A DNA stretch of 8,297 nucleotides from an uncultured Sphingomonadales bacterium (GTDB lineage: Bacteria; Pseudomonadota; Alphaproteobacteria; Sphingomonadales; Sphingomonadaceae), in the NCBI GenBank assembly GCA_903958285.1, contig CAJBSR010000395.1, positions 1-8,297 of the forward strand, read 5' to 3'. The notes under the pieces are model-generated. The model was not told the DNA's origin. It did no database searches and was given only the letters and a program-made list of their open reading frames with translations. Position numbers and translations under genes: made by a program. Positions 1-8,297 of the stretch are shown piece after piece. Numbering within the stretch: the stretch's first letter is position 1; every line of letters starts with the position of its first letter.

Positions 1-592
1 GCGCGATGCCCGCCGCATCGAGCCGCGCCATCAGATCGGGCGTAAAGTGCAGCGCAGCCGTTGGCGCGGCGACGGCACCCTTTTCGGCCGCGAACATCGT
101 CTGATAGTCCTCGGCATCGCGTTCATCGATTCCGCGTTTCGCCGCGATATAGGGGGGCAAAGGCATTGTCCCGGCGCGCTCCAGCAGAAGCTCGACCGGC
201 TCTTCGCCTTCAAAATGGAGAAGCACACTGCCATCAACGCCTCGGCTCACCGCCAGCGCCGTGACATCCTGCCCGAAATTGATCCGGTCCCCGTCTTTCA
301 ACCGCTTGGCATTGCGGACAAAGGCCCGCCAGTCGCGCAGGCCTTCCCGCTTGTGCAGGGTCGCACCAATGCGCGCCTCGCCGCGTGTGCCTTCCAACTG
401 GGCCGGAATGACGCGCGTGTCGTTGAACACCAGACAATCGCCGGGCCTGAGGATGTCAGGCAGATCGCGGACGGAGCGGTCCTCCGTCGCATCCCCTTCA
501 AGCAGCAAGAGCCGCGCTGCATCCCGCGGTTGGGCGGGGCGCAGGGCGATCAGATCTTGGGGTAGGTCAAAGTCGAAAAGATCGACGCGCAT
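1..592 (-). CDS. queA: S-adenosylmethionine:tRNA ribosyltransferase-isomerase QueA (3' part missing)
   Basis: QueA transfers and isomerises the ribosyl part of S-adenosylmethionine onto 7-aminomethyl-7-deazaguanine at the wobble position of GUN-anticodon tRNAs, giving epoxyqueuosine in the cytoplasm. The frame stays open from the ATG at 592 to the window edge, so 197 codons are visible, a little over half of the usual ~340-350 residues. Visible family marks are the N-terminus MRVDLFDFDLP, LIALRPA near residue 15, LVFNDTRVIPA near 55-64, MPLPPYI at 143-149, DYQTMFA at 162-168 and GAVAAPTAALHFT at 172-184. The start overlaps the cyclophilin stop by one base (TAATG), and no Shine-Dalgarno sequence precedes it, so translation is probably coupled. 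In many bacteria tgt follows queA; that region lies outside the window. Identity is near certain from the motifs; the C-terminal part cannot be assessed. Confidence 0.97.
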   Translation of the reverse strand, partial: MRVDLFDFDLPQDLIALRPAQPRDAARLLLLEGDATEDRSVRDLPDILRPGDCLVFNDTRVIPAQLEGTRGEARIGATLHKREGLRDWRAFVRNAKRLKDGDRINFGQDVTALAVSRGVDGSVLLHFEGEEPVELLLERAGTMPLPPYIAAKRGIDERDAEDYQTMFAAEKGAVAAPTAALHFTPDLMARLDAAGIA

Positions 593-1239
593 TAGGGCTG
601 CGGCGTTGCGGCCGGTTCTTCAAGCTTAGCGGACACCTGCGGCAACGGCACACGCCGCGCGTCCGGACCATCGGCGCCAATCCAGGCATGGACGATCTTT
701 GAAGGGTTGAGCGGTGGCTCACCCCGTTCAATAGCGTCGACATATTGCATACCGCTCATCACGCGGCCGAGAACCGTGTATTTCCCGTCCAGCCGAAGCG
801 TGGGCGAAAAGACGATAAAGAACTGGCTGTTGGCGCTGTCCGGTGCGCTGGTGCGCGCCATGGAAAGGGCGCCACGGAGATGCGGCAGATCGTTGAACTC
901 AGCCTTCAGATCAGGGAGCGGTGAGCCGCCCTCGCCGGTCCCTTGCGGATCACCCGTCTGCGCCATGAAGCCTTCGATCACACGGTGGAAAATGACGCCA
1001 TCATAAAAGCCAGCGCGGGTCAGCTGCTTGATGCGTTCGATATGGCCGGGCGCCTTATCGGGGCGGAGCTGAATGCGCACCTGCCCGCCGGTCGACAGGT
1101 CGAGCACCAGAATATTGTCGGGCTCTGGGGCGGGAATGGTCGAAACCGGCGCGGGTGGCGGGGCCACAACCTTTTCCTTTGCGCTGGCTGTCCCGGCAAG
1201 ACCCAGCAGCATCATGATCGCGGCAAACAGTTTCTTCAC
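592..1239 (-). CDS. Secreted cyclophilin-type peptidyl-prolyl cis-trans isomerase
   Basis: A 215-residue cyclophilin that should catalyse cis-trans isomerisation of Xaa-Pro bonds in the periplasm. Residues 1-20 form a signal peptide (MKK, a hydrophobic core, then the ASA site at 18-20). A proline/alanine-rich linker follows to about residue 40, then the cyclophilin fold at about 42-190. Core motifs are FHRVI (85-89, with the presumed catalytic Arg86), GFMAQTGDPQGTG (90-102), MAR (127-129) and SANSQFFIVF (135-144). In the stretch aligned with WLDGKH of human cyclophilin A the sequence is RLDGKY (149-154), so the drug-binding tryptophan is absent. After the fold comes a short Pro/Ala-rich tail. 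The start is GTG at 1239, supported by GAGAGG six bases upstream; the nearby ATG (1241-1239) is out of frame and meets a stop at once. The gene lies 61 bp after coaD and overlaps queA by one base. The client proteins are unknown. Confidence 0.93.
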   Translation of the reverse strand: MKKLFAAIMMLLGLAGTASAKEKVVAPPPAPVSTIPAPEPDNILVLDLSTGGQVRIQLRPDKAPGHIERIKQLTRAGFYDGVIFHRVIEGFMAQTGDPQGTGEGGSPLPDLKAEFNDLPHLRGALSMARTSAPDSANSQFFIVFSPTLRLDGKYTVLGRVMSGMQYVDAIERGEPPLNPSKIVHAWIGADGPDARRVPLPQVSAKLEEPAATPQP

Positions 1240-1245
1240 ATTACA

Positions 1246-1251
1246 CCTCTC
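1246..1251 (-). promoter_or_regulatory. Ribosome binding site of the cyclophilin gene, supporting its GTG start
   Basis: On the minus strand GAGAGG lies six bases ahead of the GTG at 1239. This is good spacing and decides the start, because the only ATG here (1241-1239) is out of frame and is directly followed by TGA. Confidence 0.7.
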
Positions 1252-1253
1252 GA

Positions 1254-1265
1254 TTGCCGCGGCAA
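1254..1265. repeat. Perfect 12-bp palindrome upstream of the cyclophilin gene
   Basis: The sequence TTGCCGCGGCAA is identical on both strands and sits just upstream of the GAGAGG ribosome site in the 61-bp coaD-cyclophilin gap. The half GCGGC can also pair with GCCGC about 12 bases away on the coaD side, so two competing foldings exist. There is no T-run, so it does not look like a terminator. It may be a binding site for a dimeric regulator or may be chance. Confidence 0.4.
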
Positions 1266-1300
1266 ATTACCTGCGGCTGGCTTAGCTGCCGATGAACGGA

Positions 1301-1807
1301 TCAGCTTCCGCGCTTTCCTATCTTTTCAACACGGGCAACAACTTCAGACTTGATGGCCGGTGTCACGAACTTTGCTATGTCACCGCCATAGATCGCGATT
1401 TCCTTCACCAAGCGTGACGCAATCGGCTGCAGGGAGACGTCCGCCATCAGGAAAACCGTCTCGATGCGGTCATTCAACTGCTGGTTCATCCCCGCCATCT
1501 GATATTCATATTCAAAGTCCGCGACAGCACGAAGGCCGCGCACAATGATCGACGCCTTCTGCTTCTCGGCGAAGTCCATGAGGAGCGAATCAAAGCCGAC
1601 AACATCGATGGCACCGCCGATGGTCGCCACTTCGCGTTTGACCATCTCGATGCGTTCATCATCGCTGAACATGGGGGATTTGCTTGCATTGGTCGTCACA
1701 CCAACAATCAGCCGGTCAACCAGCTTTGCGCCGCGCCGGATGATGTCCATGTGCCCCAGCGTGATCGGATCGAATGTGCCGGGATAAACCCCGATGCGCT
1801 CCCCCAT
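1301..1807 (-). CDS. coaD: Phosphopantetheine adenylyltransferase CoaD
   Basis: CoaD adenylylates 4'-phosphopantetheine with ATP to dephospho-CoA, the penultimate step of coenzyme A synthesis, in the cytoplasm. The 168-residue length is normal for this hexameric nucleotidyltransferase. The family signature is clear: GTFDPITLGH at 10-19 with the T/HxGH nucleotide-binding motif ending in His19, a lysine at 43 in the substrate-binding loop, RGLRAVADFEYE at 90-101, and ASRLVKEIA at 130-138 near the C-terminus. The ATG at 1807 overlaps the ispA stop by one base (TAATG), and AAAGGG lies seven bases upstream inside the ispA end, so both coupling and direct initiation are possible. Nothing is odd about the protein. 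The assignment rests on several intact motifs and is nearly certain. Confidence 0.98.
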   Translation of the reverse strand: MGERIGVYPGTFDPITLGHMDIIRRGAKLVDRLIVGVTTNASKSPMFSDDERIEMVKREVATIGGAIDVVGFDSLLMDFAEKQKASIIVRGLRAVADFEYEYQMAGMNQQLNDRIETVFLMADVSLQPIASRLVKEIAIYGGDIAKFVTPAIKSEVVARVEKIGKRGS

Positions 1808-2700
1808 TATCGGTCCCTTTCTACCGTATAGCGCGCAATGGCGCGCAGCAGGTCCGCCTCTTCCCCAAATGTGTGCAAATGCGCGATGGCTTGCTCCACA
1901 AGCATGTGCATCTGTGCCTTGGCCCGATCAATACCCAGCAGGGAGAGGAACGTCGCTTTGCCGGCCTCCGCATCCTTGTTGACGGCTTTGCCCGCAACCG
2001 CGGCATCCCCTTCGGCGTCGATCACGTCATCGGCAATCTGGAAGGCGAGCCCAATATCACGTGCATAGCCGCGAAGACCCTGACGCCCCTCCGGCGGCAC
2101 GCGACCAAGGATCGCGCCTGCCTCAAGGCAGAAGGAAATGAGCGCACCCGTTTTCAACTGCTGAAGGCGCGTTACTGAATGGAGATCAAAGTCCGCATCA
2201 CTGGCCGCCAGATCCATCATCTGTCCGCCCGCCATGCCCGATGGGCCGGAAGCGCGCGCGAGTTCTGCAATCAGTTCCGCACGGACGAACGGGTCCGGAT
2301 GCGTTTCTTCATCCGCCAGAATTTCAAAGGCGAGCGCGTGGAGCGAATCCCCGGCAAGCACCGCAGTCGCCTCGTCAAAGGCCTTATGCACCGTTGGCTT
2401 GCCGCGCCGCATGTCATCATCATCCATGCACGGCAGGTCATCATGAACGAGCGAATAAACGTGGATACATTCAATCGCGATGCCGACATTCAGCGCCGAT
2501 TCGAGACCAACGTTGAACAGTCGAGACGCTGCCACCACGAGCAGGGGCCGCAAGCGCTTCCCTCCGCCAATGGCCGCGTGGCGCATCGCTTCATAGAGGC
2601 GCGCCCGGCCATCATCCGGCACCGGCAACAGCAGATCAAAGCCACGGTCAACGTCTGCGGCAATGTCCGCAAGCGCTACTGTCAGAAGATCGCTCGACAT
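1807..2700 (-). CDS. ispA: (2E,6E)-farnesyl diphosphate synthase, polyprenyl synthetase family
   Basis: Condenses dimethylallyl diphosphate or geranyl diphosphate with isopentenyl diphosphate to give farnesyl diphosphate, the precursor of undecaprenyl phosphate, quinone side chains and carotenoids; cytoplasmic. The protein has 297 residues, typical for bacterial IspA. Motifs in order: GGGKRLRP (45-52), the first aspartate-rich motif DDLPCMD (87-93) with the two-residue insertion of bacterial type II enzymes and Tyr82 five residues ahead, GGQMMD (158-163), and the second aspartate-rich motif DDVID (224-228), then GKATFLSLLG (247-256). A tyrosine at the -5 position agrees with a C15 product, but geranylgeranyl diphosphate cannot be excluded from sequence alone. 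The ATG at 2700 was chosen because upstream in-frame codons overlap xseB and do not resemble the family. The gap to xseB is 10 bp without a Shine-Dalgarno sequence, so coupling is likely. Confidence 0.95.
   Translation of the reverse strand: MSSDLLTVALADIAADVDRGFDLLLPVPDDGRARLYEAMRHAAIGGGKRLRPLLVVAASRLFNVGLESALNVGIAIECIHVYSLVHDDLPCMDDDDMRRGKPTVHKAFDEATAVLAGDSLHALAFEILADEETHPDPFVRAELIAELARASGPSGMAGGQMMDLAASDADFDLHSVTRLQQLKTGALISFCLEAGAILGRVPPEGRQGLRGYARDIGLAFQIADDVIDAEGDAAVAGKAVNKDAEAGKATFLSLLGIDRAKAQMHMLVEQAIAHLHTFGEEADLLRAIARYTVERDR
1815..1820 (-). promoter_or_regulatory. Ribosome binding site of coaD inside the ispA 3' end
   Basis: AAAGGG on the minus strand lies seven bases before the coaD ATG at 1807, within the last ispA codons. 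It supports this ATG as the start. Confidence 0.55.
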
Positions 2701-2710
2701 TTTGGGAGGA

Positions 2711-2956
2711 TCAGCCGGCGTCAAACGCGGTCGTGCCGCTCGGCTGGCCGTTGGCGCCGAGCGTGATCTTTTCGATCCGCGCCTGCGCATCCTTCAGCCG
2801 CGCCTCGCACTGTGCGCGGAGCGCCTCCCCCTGGGTGTAGAGCGTGATCGATTCATCGAGCGCCGCCTCCCCGGATTCAAGCCGCGCCACAATTTCCTCA
2901 AGCTTTTTGAGGGCCTGCTCGAAAGTGAGCAAGGAAAGGTCCGTCTGTTCGGTCAT
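2711..2956 (-). CDS. xseB: Exodeoxyribonuclease VII small subunit XseB
   Basis: XseB is the small subunit of exonuclease VII; several copies bind each XseA large subunit, and the complex degrades single-stranded DNA to oligonucleotides. The 81-residue length fits the family. The core matches the family pattern: LTFEQALKKLEEIVARLESGEAALDESI at about 10-37, followed by YTQGEALRAQCEARLKDAQARIEKI, two long helices that would form a coiled-coil hairpin. The ATG at 2956 has no good ribosome site. The gene begins 63 bp after the ligA stop and ends 10 bp before ispA. The xseB-ispA pairing is widespread in proteobacteria. No xseA is seen in the window; it is often elsewhere in the genome. The last ~15 residues are Gly/Ser/Thr-rich and probably disordered. 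Confidence 0.95.
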   Translation of the reverse strand: MTEQTDLSLLTFEQALKKLEEIVARLESGEAALDESITLYTQGEALRAQCEARLKDAQARIEKITLGANGQPSGTTAFDAG

Positions 2957-3019
2957 TTGCTTGCTTTGACGGGGGGCGGTTCACGGGTCAAGCCGGATGC
3001 TGCGCCGCCCGTTCGCAGG

Positions 3020-6720
<3,701 letters not shown>

Positions 6721-6722
6721 CG

Positions 6723-6737
6723 GGCGTGGGTCACGCC
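6723..6737 (-). other. Hairpin across the bamD stop codon, just before recN
   Basis: GGCGTG and CACGCC pair perfectly (6 bp) around a 3-base loop. The hairpin spans the bamD stop codon (6733-6731) and ends two bases before the recN ATG, exactly where a ribosome site would sit. There is no T-run, so a terminator is unlikely. It would be opened by ribosomes finishing bamD, which fits translational coupling. Confidence 0.45.
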
Positions 6738-7519
6738 TGCGGGGCGTGCTTCTGCATGAGCTCAAAGGCGCGCTTATACCAGTCCGAGGCGGGATAGTTC
6801 GCCCCCAGAACGGCTGCAGTCTTCTTCGCCTCTTCCGGAACGCCCATGGCGAGATAGCTTTCCGTCATACGCATCAGCGCCTCAGCCGCATGGCTGGTGG
6901 TCTGGTAATCTTCCGTGACCTTGCGGAAACGGACAACGCTTGCCAGCCAAAGGCCACGGCGCTGATAATAGCGGCCGATTTCCATTTCCTTGCCCGCCAA
7001 GTGATCGCGGATGAGATCAAGCTTAAGGCGGCCATCGGCAGCGTAGCGGCTATCCGGATAACGGCGGATCAGTTCACCAAGGGCATCCTGCGCCTGCTGG
7101 GTGATTTTCTGGTCACGCGTGACATCAGAGATCTGCTCATAATAATTGAGCGCGATCAGATAATAGGCATAAGGCGCGTCCCGGTTGCCCGGATGGATCG
7201 ACAGGAAGCGCTGCGCCGAATTGGTCGATTCGGTATAATCGCGTGCCGCATAATAGCTAAATGCGCTCATCAACTGCGCACGGCGGGCCCAGACCGAATA
7301 GGGATGCTGGCGCTCAACCTCATCAAACAATGCAGCAGCAAGCTTGAACTGCCCACGGTCCAAACGGTCTTTGGCCGCGTTGTAGAGCGTGTTCACGTCG
7401 CGCGCGACGTAAGACGTATCCGCCTTATTGCGGCCCCGATTGCCAGCGCAACCGGCAAGTGGAACGGCCAGCGCAATGACAGCGAGGAGAGCGGCGGTTT
7501 TGAAACGTGAACTCGACAT
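6731..7519 (-). CDS. bamD: Outer membrane protein assembly factor BamD (lipoprotein)
   Basis: BamD is the essential lipoprotein partner of BamA in the complex that folds beta-barrel proteins into the outer membrane; it faces the periplasm. With the ATG at 7519 the protein has 262 residues. A lipoprotein signal covers residues 1-23, with the lipobox LAGC and lipidated Cys24; Ala at +2 agrees with export to the outer membrane. The rest is alpha-helical TPR-like repeats: LYNAAKDRLDRGQFKLAAALFDEVERQHP at about 45-73, then FSYYAARDYTESTNSAQRFL (88-107) and further repeats ending near residue 250. An in-frame TTG at 7555 would add 12 charged residues ahead of the signal and is less likely. It is the first gene of the minus-strand run. 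In many alphaproteobacteria lpxC precedes bamD; here a divergent glycosyltransferase does. Confidence 0.96.
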   Translation of the reverse strand: MSSSRFKTAALLAVIALAVPLAGCAGNRGRNKADTSYVARDVNTLYNAAKDRLDRGQFKLAAALFDEVERQHPYSVWARRAQLMSAFSYYAARDYTESTNSAQRFLSIHPGNRDAPYAYYLIALNYYEQISDVTRDQKITQQAQDALGELIRRYPDSRYAADGRLKLDLIRDHLAGKEMEIGRYYQRRGLWLASVVRFRKVTEDYQTTSHAAEALMRMTESYLAMGVPEEAKKTAAVLGANYPASDWYKRAFELMQKHAPQA

Positions 7520-7534
7520 GGCGGCGTTCTTAGC

Positions 7535-7561
7535 CCGTGCTTTCCGGAACGCCAAGCACGG
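7535..7561. repeat. Perfect 8-bp inverted repeat in the bamD leader
   Basis: CCGTGCTT (7535-7542) and AAGCACGG (7554-7561) are perfect reverse complements around an 11-base loop. If the bamD transcript starts upstream of it, the RNA would fold into a hairpin ending 15 bases before the bamD ATG. It could be a leader structure or a protein-binding dyad. Confidence 0.6.
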
Positions 7562-7592
7562 AGATGCAGTTGTTTAACGGTTTGACGCTATT

Positions 7593-7614
7593 CCGTCTCA
7601 GATGGTTGAGACGG
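7593..7614. repeat. Perfect 8-bp inverted repeat, operator-like
   Basis: CCGTCTCA (7593-7600) and TGAGACGG (7607-7614) are perfect reverse complements with a 6-base spacer, 22 bp in total. No T-run follows on either strand, so an intrinsic terminator is unlikely. Size and position between divergent genes fit an operator for a dimeric repressor, but no regulator gene is visible nearby. Confidence 0.6.
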
Positions 7615-7646
7615 CGTTATCGTTATCTGGCGTTGCCTTAGCGGCA

Positions 7647-7668
7647 CTGCGCGCAATTCAGGGCGCAG
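7647..7668 (+). repeat. 6-bp inverted repeat next to the glycosyltransferase start
   Basis: CTGCGC (7647-7652) and GCGCAG (7663-7668) pair perfectly around a 10-base loop. The loop and second arm include AGGGCG, the only candidate ribosome site for the ATG at 7673, so a hairpin here could hide it. In GC-rich DNA a 6-bp arm may be chance. Confidence 0.35.
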
Positions 7669-7672
7669 CGTG

Positions 7673-8297
7673 ATGTTGCGCGTCCTCACTTTAGCGACCC
7701 TTTTTCCGGACATCACGCGCCCCAGCCTCGGTCCATTTGTGGAACGGCAGACGCTTGGCCTTGCCGCGCATCCCGATGTCGAACTTCAGGTGGTCGCCCC
7801 CATCGGCTTACCACCCTTTCCGTTCAGCCTGCACCCGCATTATCGCAGTTTTTCCAAGGTACCGGAAGCGGAAGACTGGAAAGGCCTGCGTGTTCAGCGT
7901 CCACGTTTCAGACACCTACCAAGCACCAAAGGACGCTTTGACGCAGGTGCGATGGCCCGTCGCCTGATGCCCCTCCTCGCGGAGATTCGGCGGACCTTTC
8001 CCTTTGACATCATCGATGCGGAATTCTTCTTCCCCGATGGCCCTGCCGCGGTCGCACTGGGCGCCCATTTCGGCGTGCCTGTATCCATCAAGGCGCGCGG
8101 TGCAGACATCCATTTCTGGGGACAGAATCCCCCAACCGCAAATCAGGTGAGCGCCGCTGGACGATCCGCAGATGGGCTACTGGCCGTGTCTGAGGCGCTG
8201 AAGGGCGACATGGCCCGCATCGGCATGCCCGAAGAGCGCATCACTGTTCACTACACCGGTGTCGATCTCGACAGGTTCACTGTGCAGGACAGAGCCA
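7673..8297 (+). CDS. GT-B fold glycosyltransferase, GT4-like (3' part missing)
   Basis: The frame is open from the ATG at 7673 to the window edge, 208 codons. This is the N-terminal, acceptor-side half of a GT-B glycosyltransferase plus the linker toward the donor half. Recognisable features are the first beta strand and loop MLRVLTLATLFPDITRPSLG with GPFVERQ (20-26), ARGADIH (141-147), and the GT4-type stretch VSEALKGDM (172-180) followed by ITVHYTGVDLDRF (190-202). The nucleotide-sugar motif (E-x7-E) would lie past the edge. It probably adds a sugar to a surface polysaccharide or lipid carrier at the cytoplasmic side of the inner membrane; donor and acceptor cannot be told. AGGG nine bases upstream is a weak ribosome site. 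Codon use differs from bamD: four of 20 leucines are TTA/CTA and three of 19 arginines are AGA/AGG, none of which occur in bamD. Confidence 0.85.
   Translation, partial: MLRVLTLATLFPDITRPSLGPFVERQTLGLAAHPDVELQVVAPIGLPPFPFSLHPHYRSFSKVPEAEDWKGLRVQRPRFRHLPSTKGRFDAGAMARRLMPLLAEIRRTFPFDIIDAEFFFPDGPAAVALGAHFGVPVSIKARGADIHFWGQNPPTANQVSAAGRSADGLLAVSEALKGDMARIGMPEERITVHYTGVDLDRFTVQDRA

Larger units (their letters stand above)
7520..7672. promoter_or_regulatory. Divergent intergenic region between bamD and the glycosyltransferase gene
   Basis: This 153-bp spacer must hold the promoter of the glycosyltransferase gene and probably that of the bamD operon, since the two are transcribed apart. I could not find a convincing -35/-10 pair in either direction: TTGACG at 7582-7587 resembles a plus-strand -35, but no -10 follows at 16-18 bp. 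The spacer contains three inverted repeats (7535-7561, 7593-7614, 7647-7668), the hexamer GGCGTT four times, and a tandem CGTTAT at 7615-7626. Its regulatory role is inferred from gene orientation. Confidence 0.6.

Noticed and set aside
47..565. Plus-strand open frame of 172 codons near the left edge
   Set aside because: The minus strand here encodes QueA with many family motifs; the plus frame is its shadow.
2179..2766. Plus-strand open frame of 195 codons opposite ispA and xseB
   Set aside because: Antisense to ispA with its two aspartate-rich motifs; the translation is Arg/His-rich without motifs.
2701..2790. N-terminal extension of ispA by 30 codons into xseB
   Set aside because: The added residues are Arg/Ser/Pro-rich, overlap xseB coding sequence, and do not resemble the family N-terminus; ATG 2700 fits better.
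2957..3019. ligA-xseB gap as terminator or promoter
   Set aside because: TTGACC could be a -35 on the minus strand but no -10 follows; only short imperfect inverted repeats and no T-run are present, so nothing can be supported.
6721..6765. Upstream start for recN inside bamD
   Set aside because: It would add 15 basic residues before the conserved LTSLSIRDVVLIE start and overlap bamD.
6797..6811. GTTC-N7-GAAC near recN as a possible SOS (LexA) box
   Set aside because: The alphaproteobacterial LexA site is the direct repeat GTTC-N7-GTTC; this is an inverted form lying inside bamD coding sequence about 80 bases ahead of recN.
7574..7587. TTAAC followed by TTGAC as a CtrA-type site
   Set aside because: The spacing does not match TTAA-N7-TTAA, and the second half deviates, so there is no support.

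Overview
The window reads as a core-genome stretch of an alphaproteobacterium, most likely of the order Sphingomonadales. The basis is moderately high GC (roughly 60% by eye), the style of the QueA, BamD and IspA sequences, and the chain bamD-recN-ligA-xseB-ispA-coaD-cyclophilin-queA. The order-level placement is my recognition of sequence style, not a database result.

Layout: from about 7520 down to position 1, eight genes lie head to tail on the minus strand. In transcription order they are bamD (outer-membrane assembly lipoprotein), recN (SMC-like repair ATPase), ligA (NAD-dependent DNA ligase), xseB (exonuclease VII small subunit), ispA (farnesyl diphosphate synthase), coaD (phosphopantetheine adenylyltransferase), a secreted cyclophilin-type peptidyl-prolyl isomerase, and queA (queuosine synthesis, cut by the left edge). 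Joints are tight: 10 bp, a 4-bp GTGA overlap, 63 bp, 10 bp, a 1-bp TAATG overlap, 61 bp, and another 1-bp TAATG overlap. This suggests one long transcript with translational coupling, although the 61- and 63-bp gaps could hold internal signals. From about 7673 rightward on the plus strand runs a divergent GT-B glycosyltransferase (GT4-like), cut by the right edge.

How the genes fit together: RecN, LigA and XseB form a DNA-repair block. BamD and the cyclophilin act in the envelope. IspA and CoaD make isoprenoid and CoA precursors. QueA works in tRNA modification. The products do not form a single machine; this looks like a housekeeping operon. The most informative part is the 153-bp divergent spacer (7520-7672), which holds two perfect 8-bp inverted repeats, a third hairpin next to the glycosyltransferase start, and four copies of the hexamer GGCGTT. 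The glycosyltransferase also uses rare codons (TTA, CTA, AGA, AGG) that are absent from bamD, so the spacer may mark a core/accessory boundary.

I saw no tRNA, rRNA, CRISPR array, insertion sequence, phage gene or defence system, and nothing that convincingly amounts to an undescribed system. The findings are modest regulatory and boundary observations.
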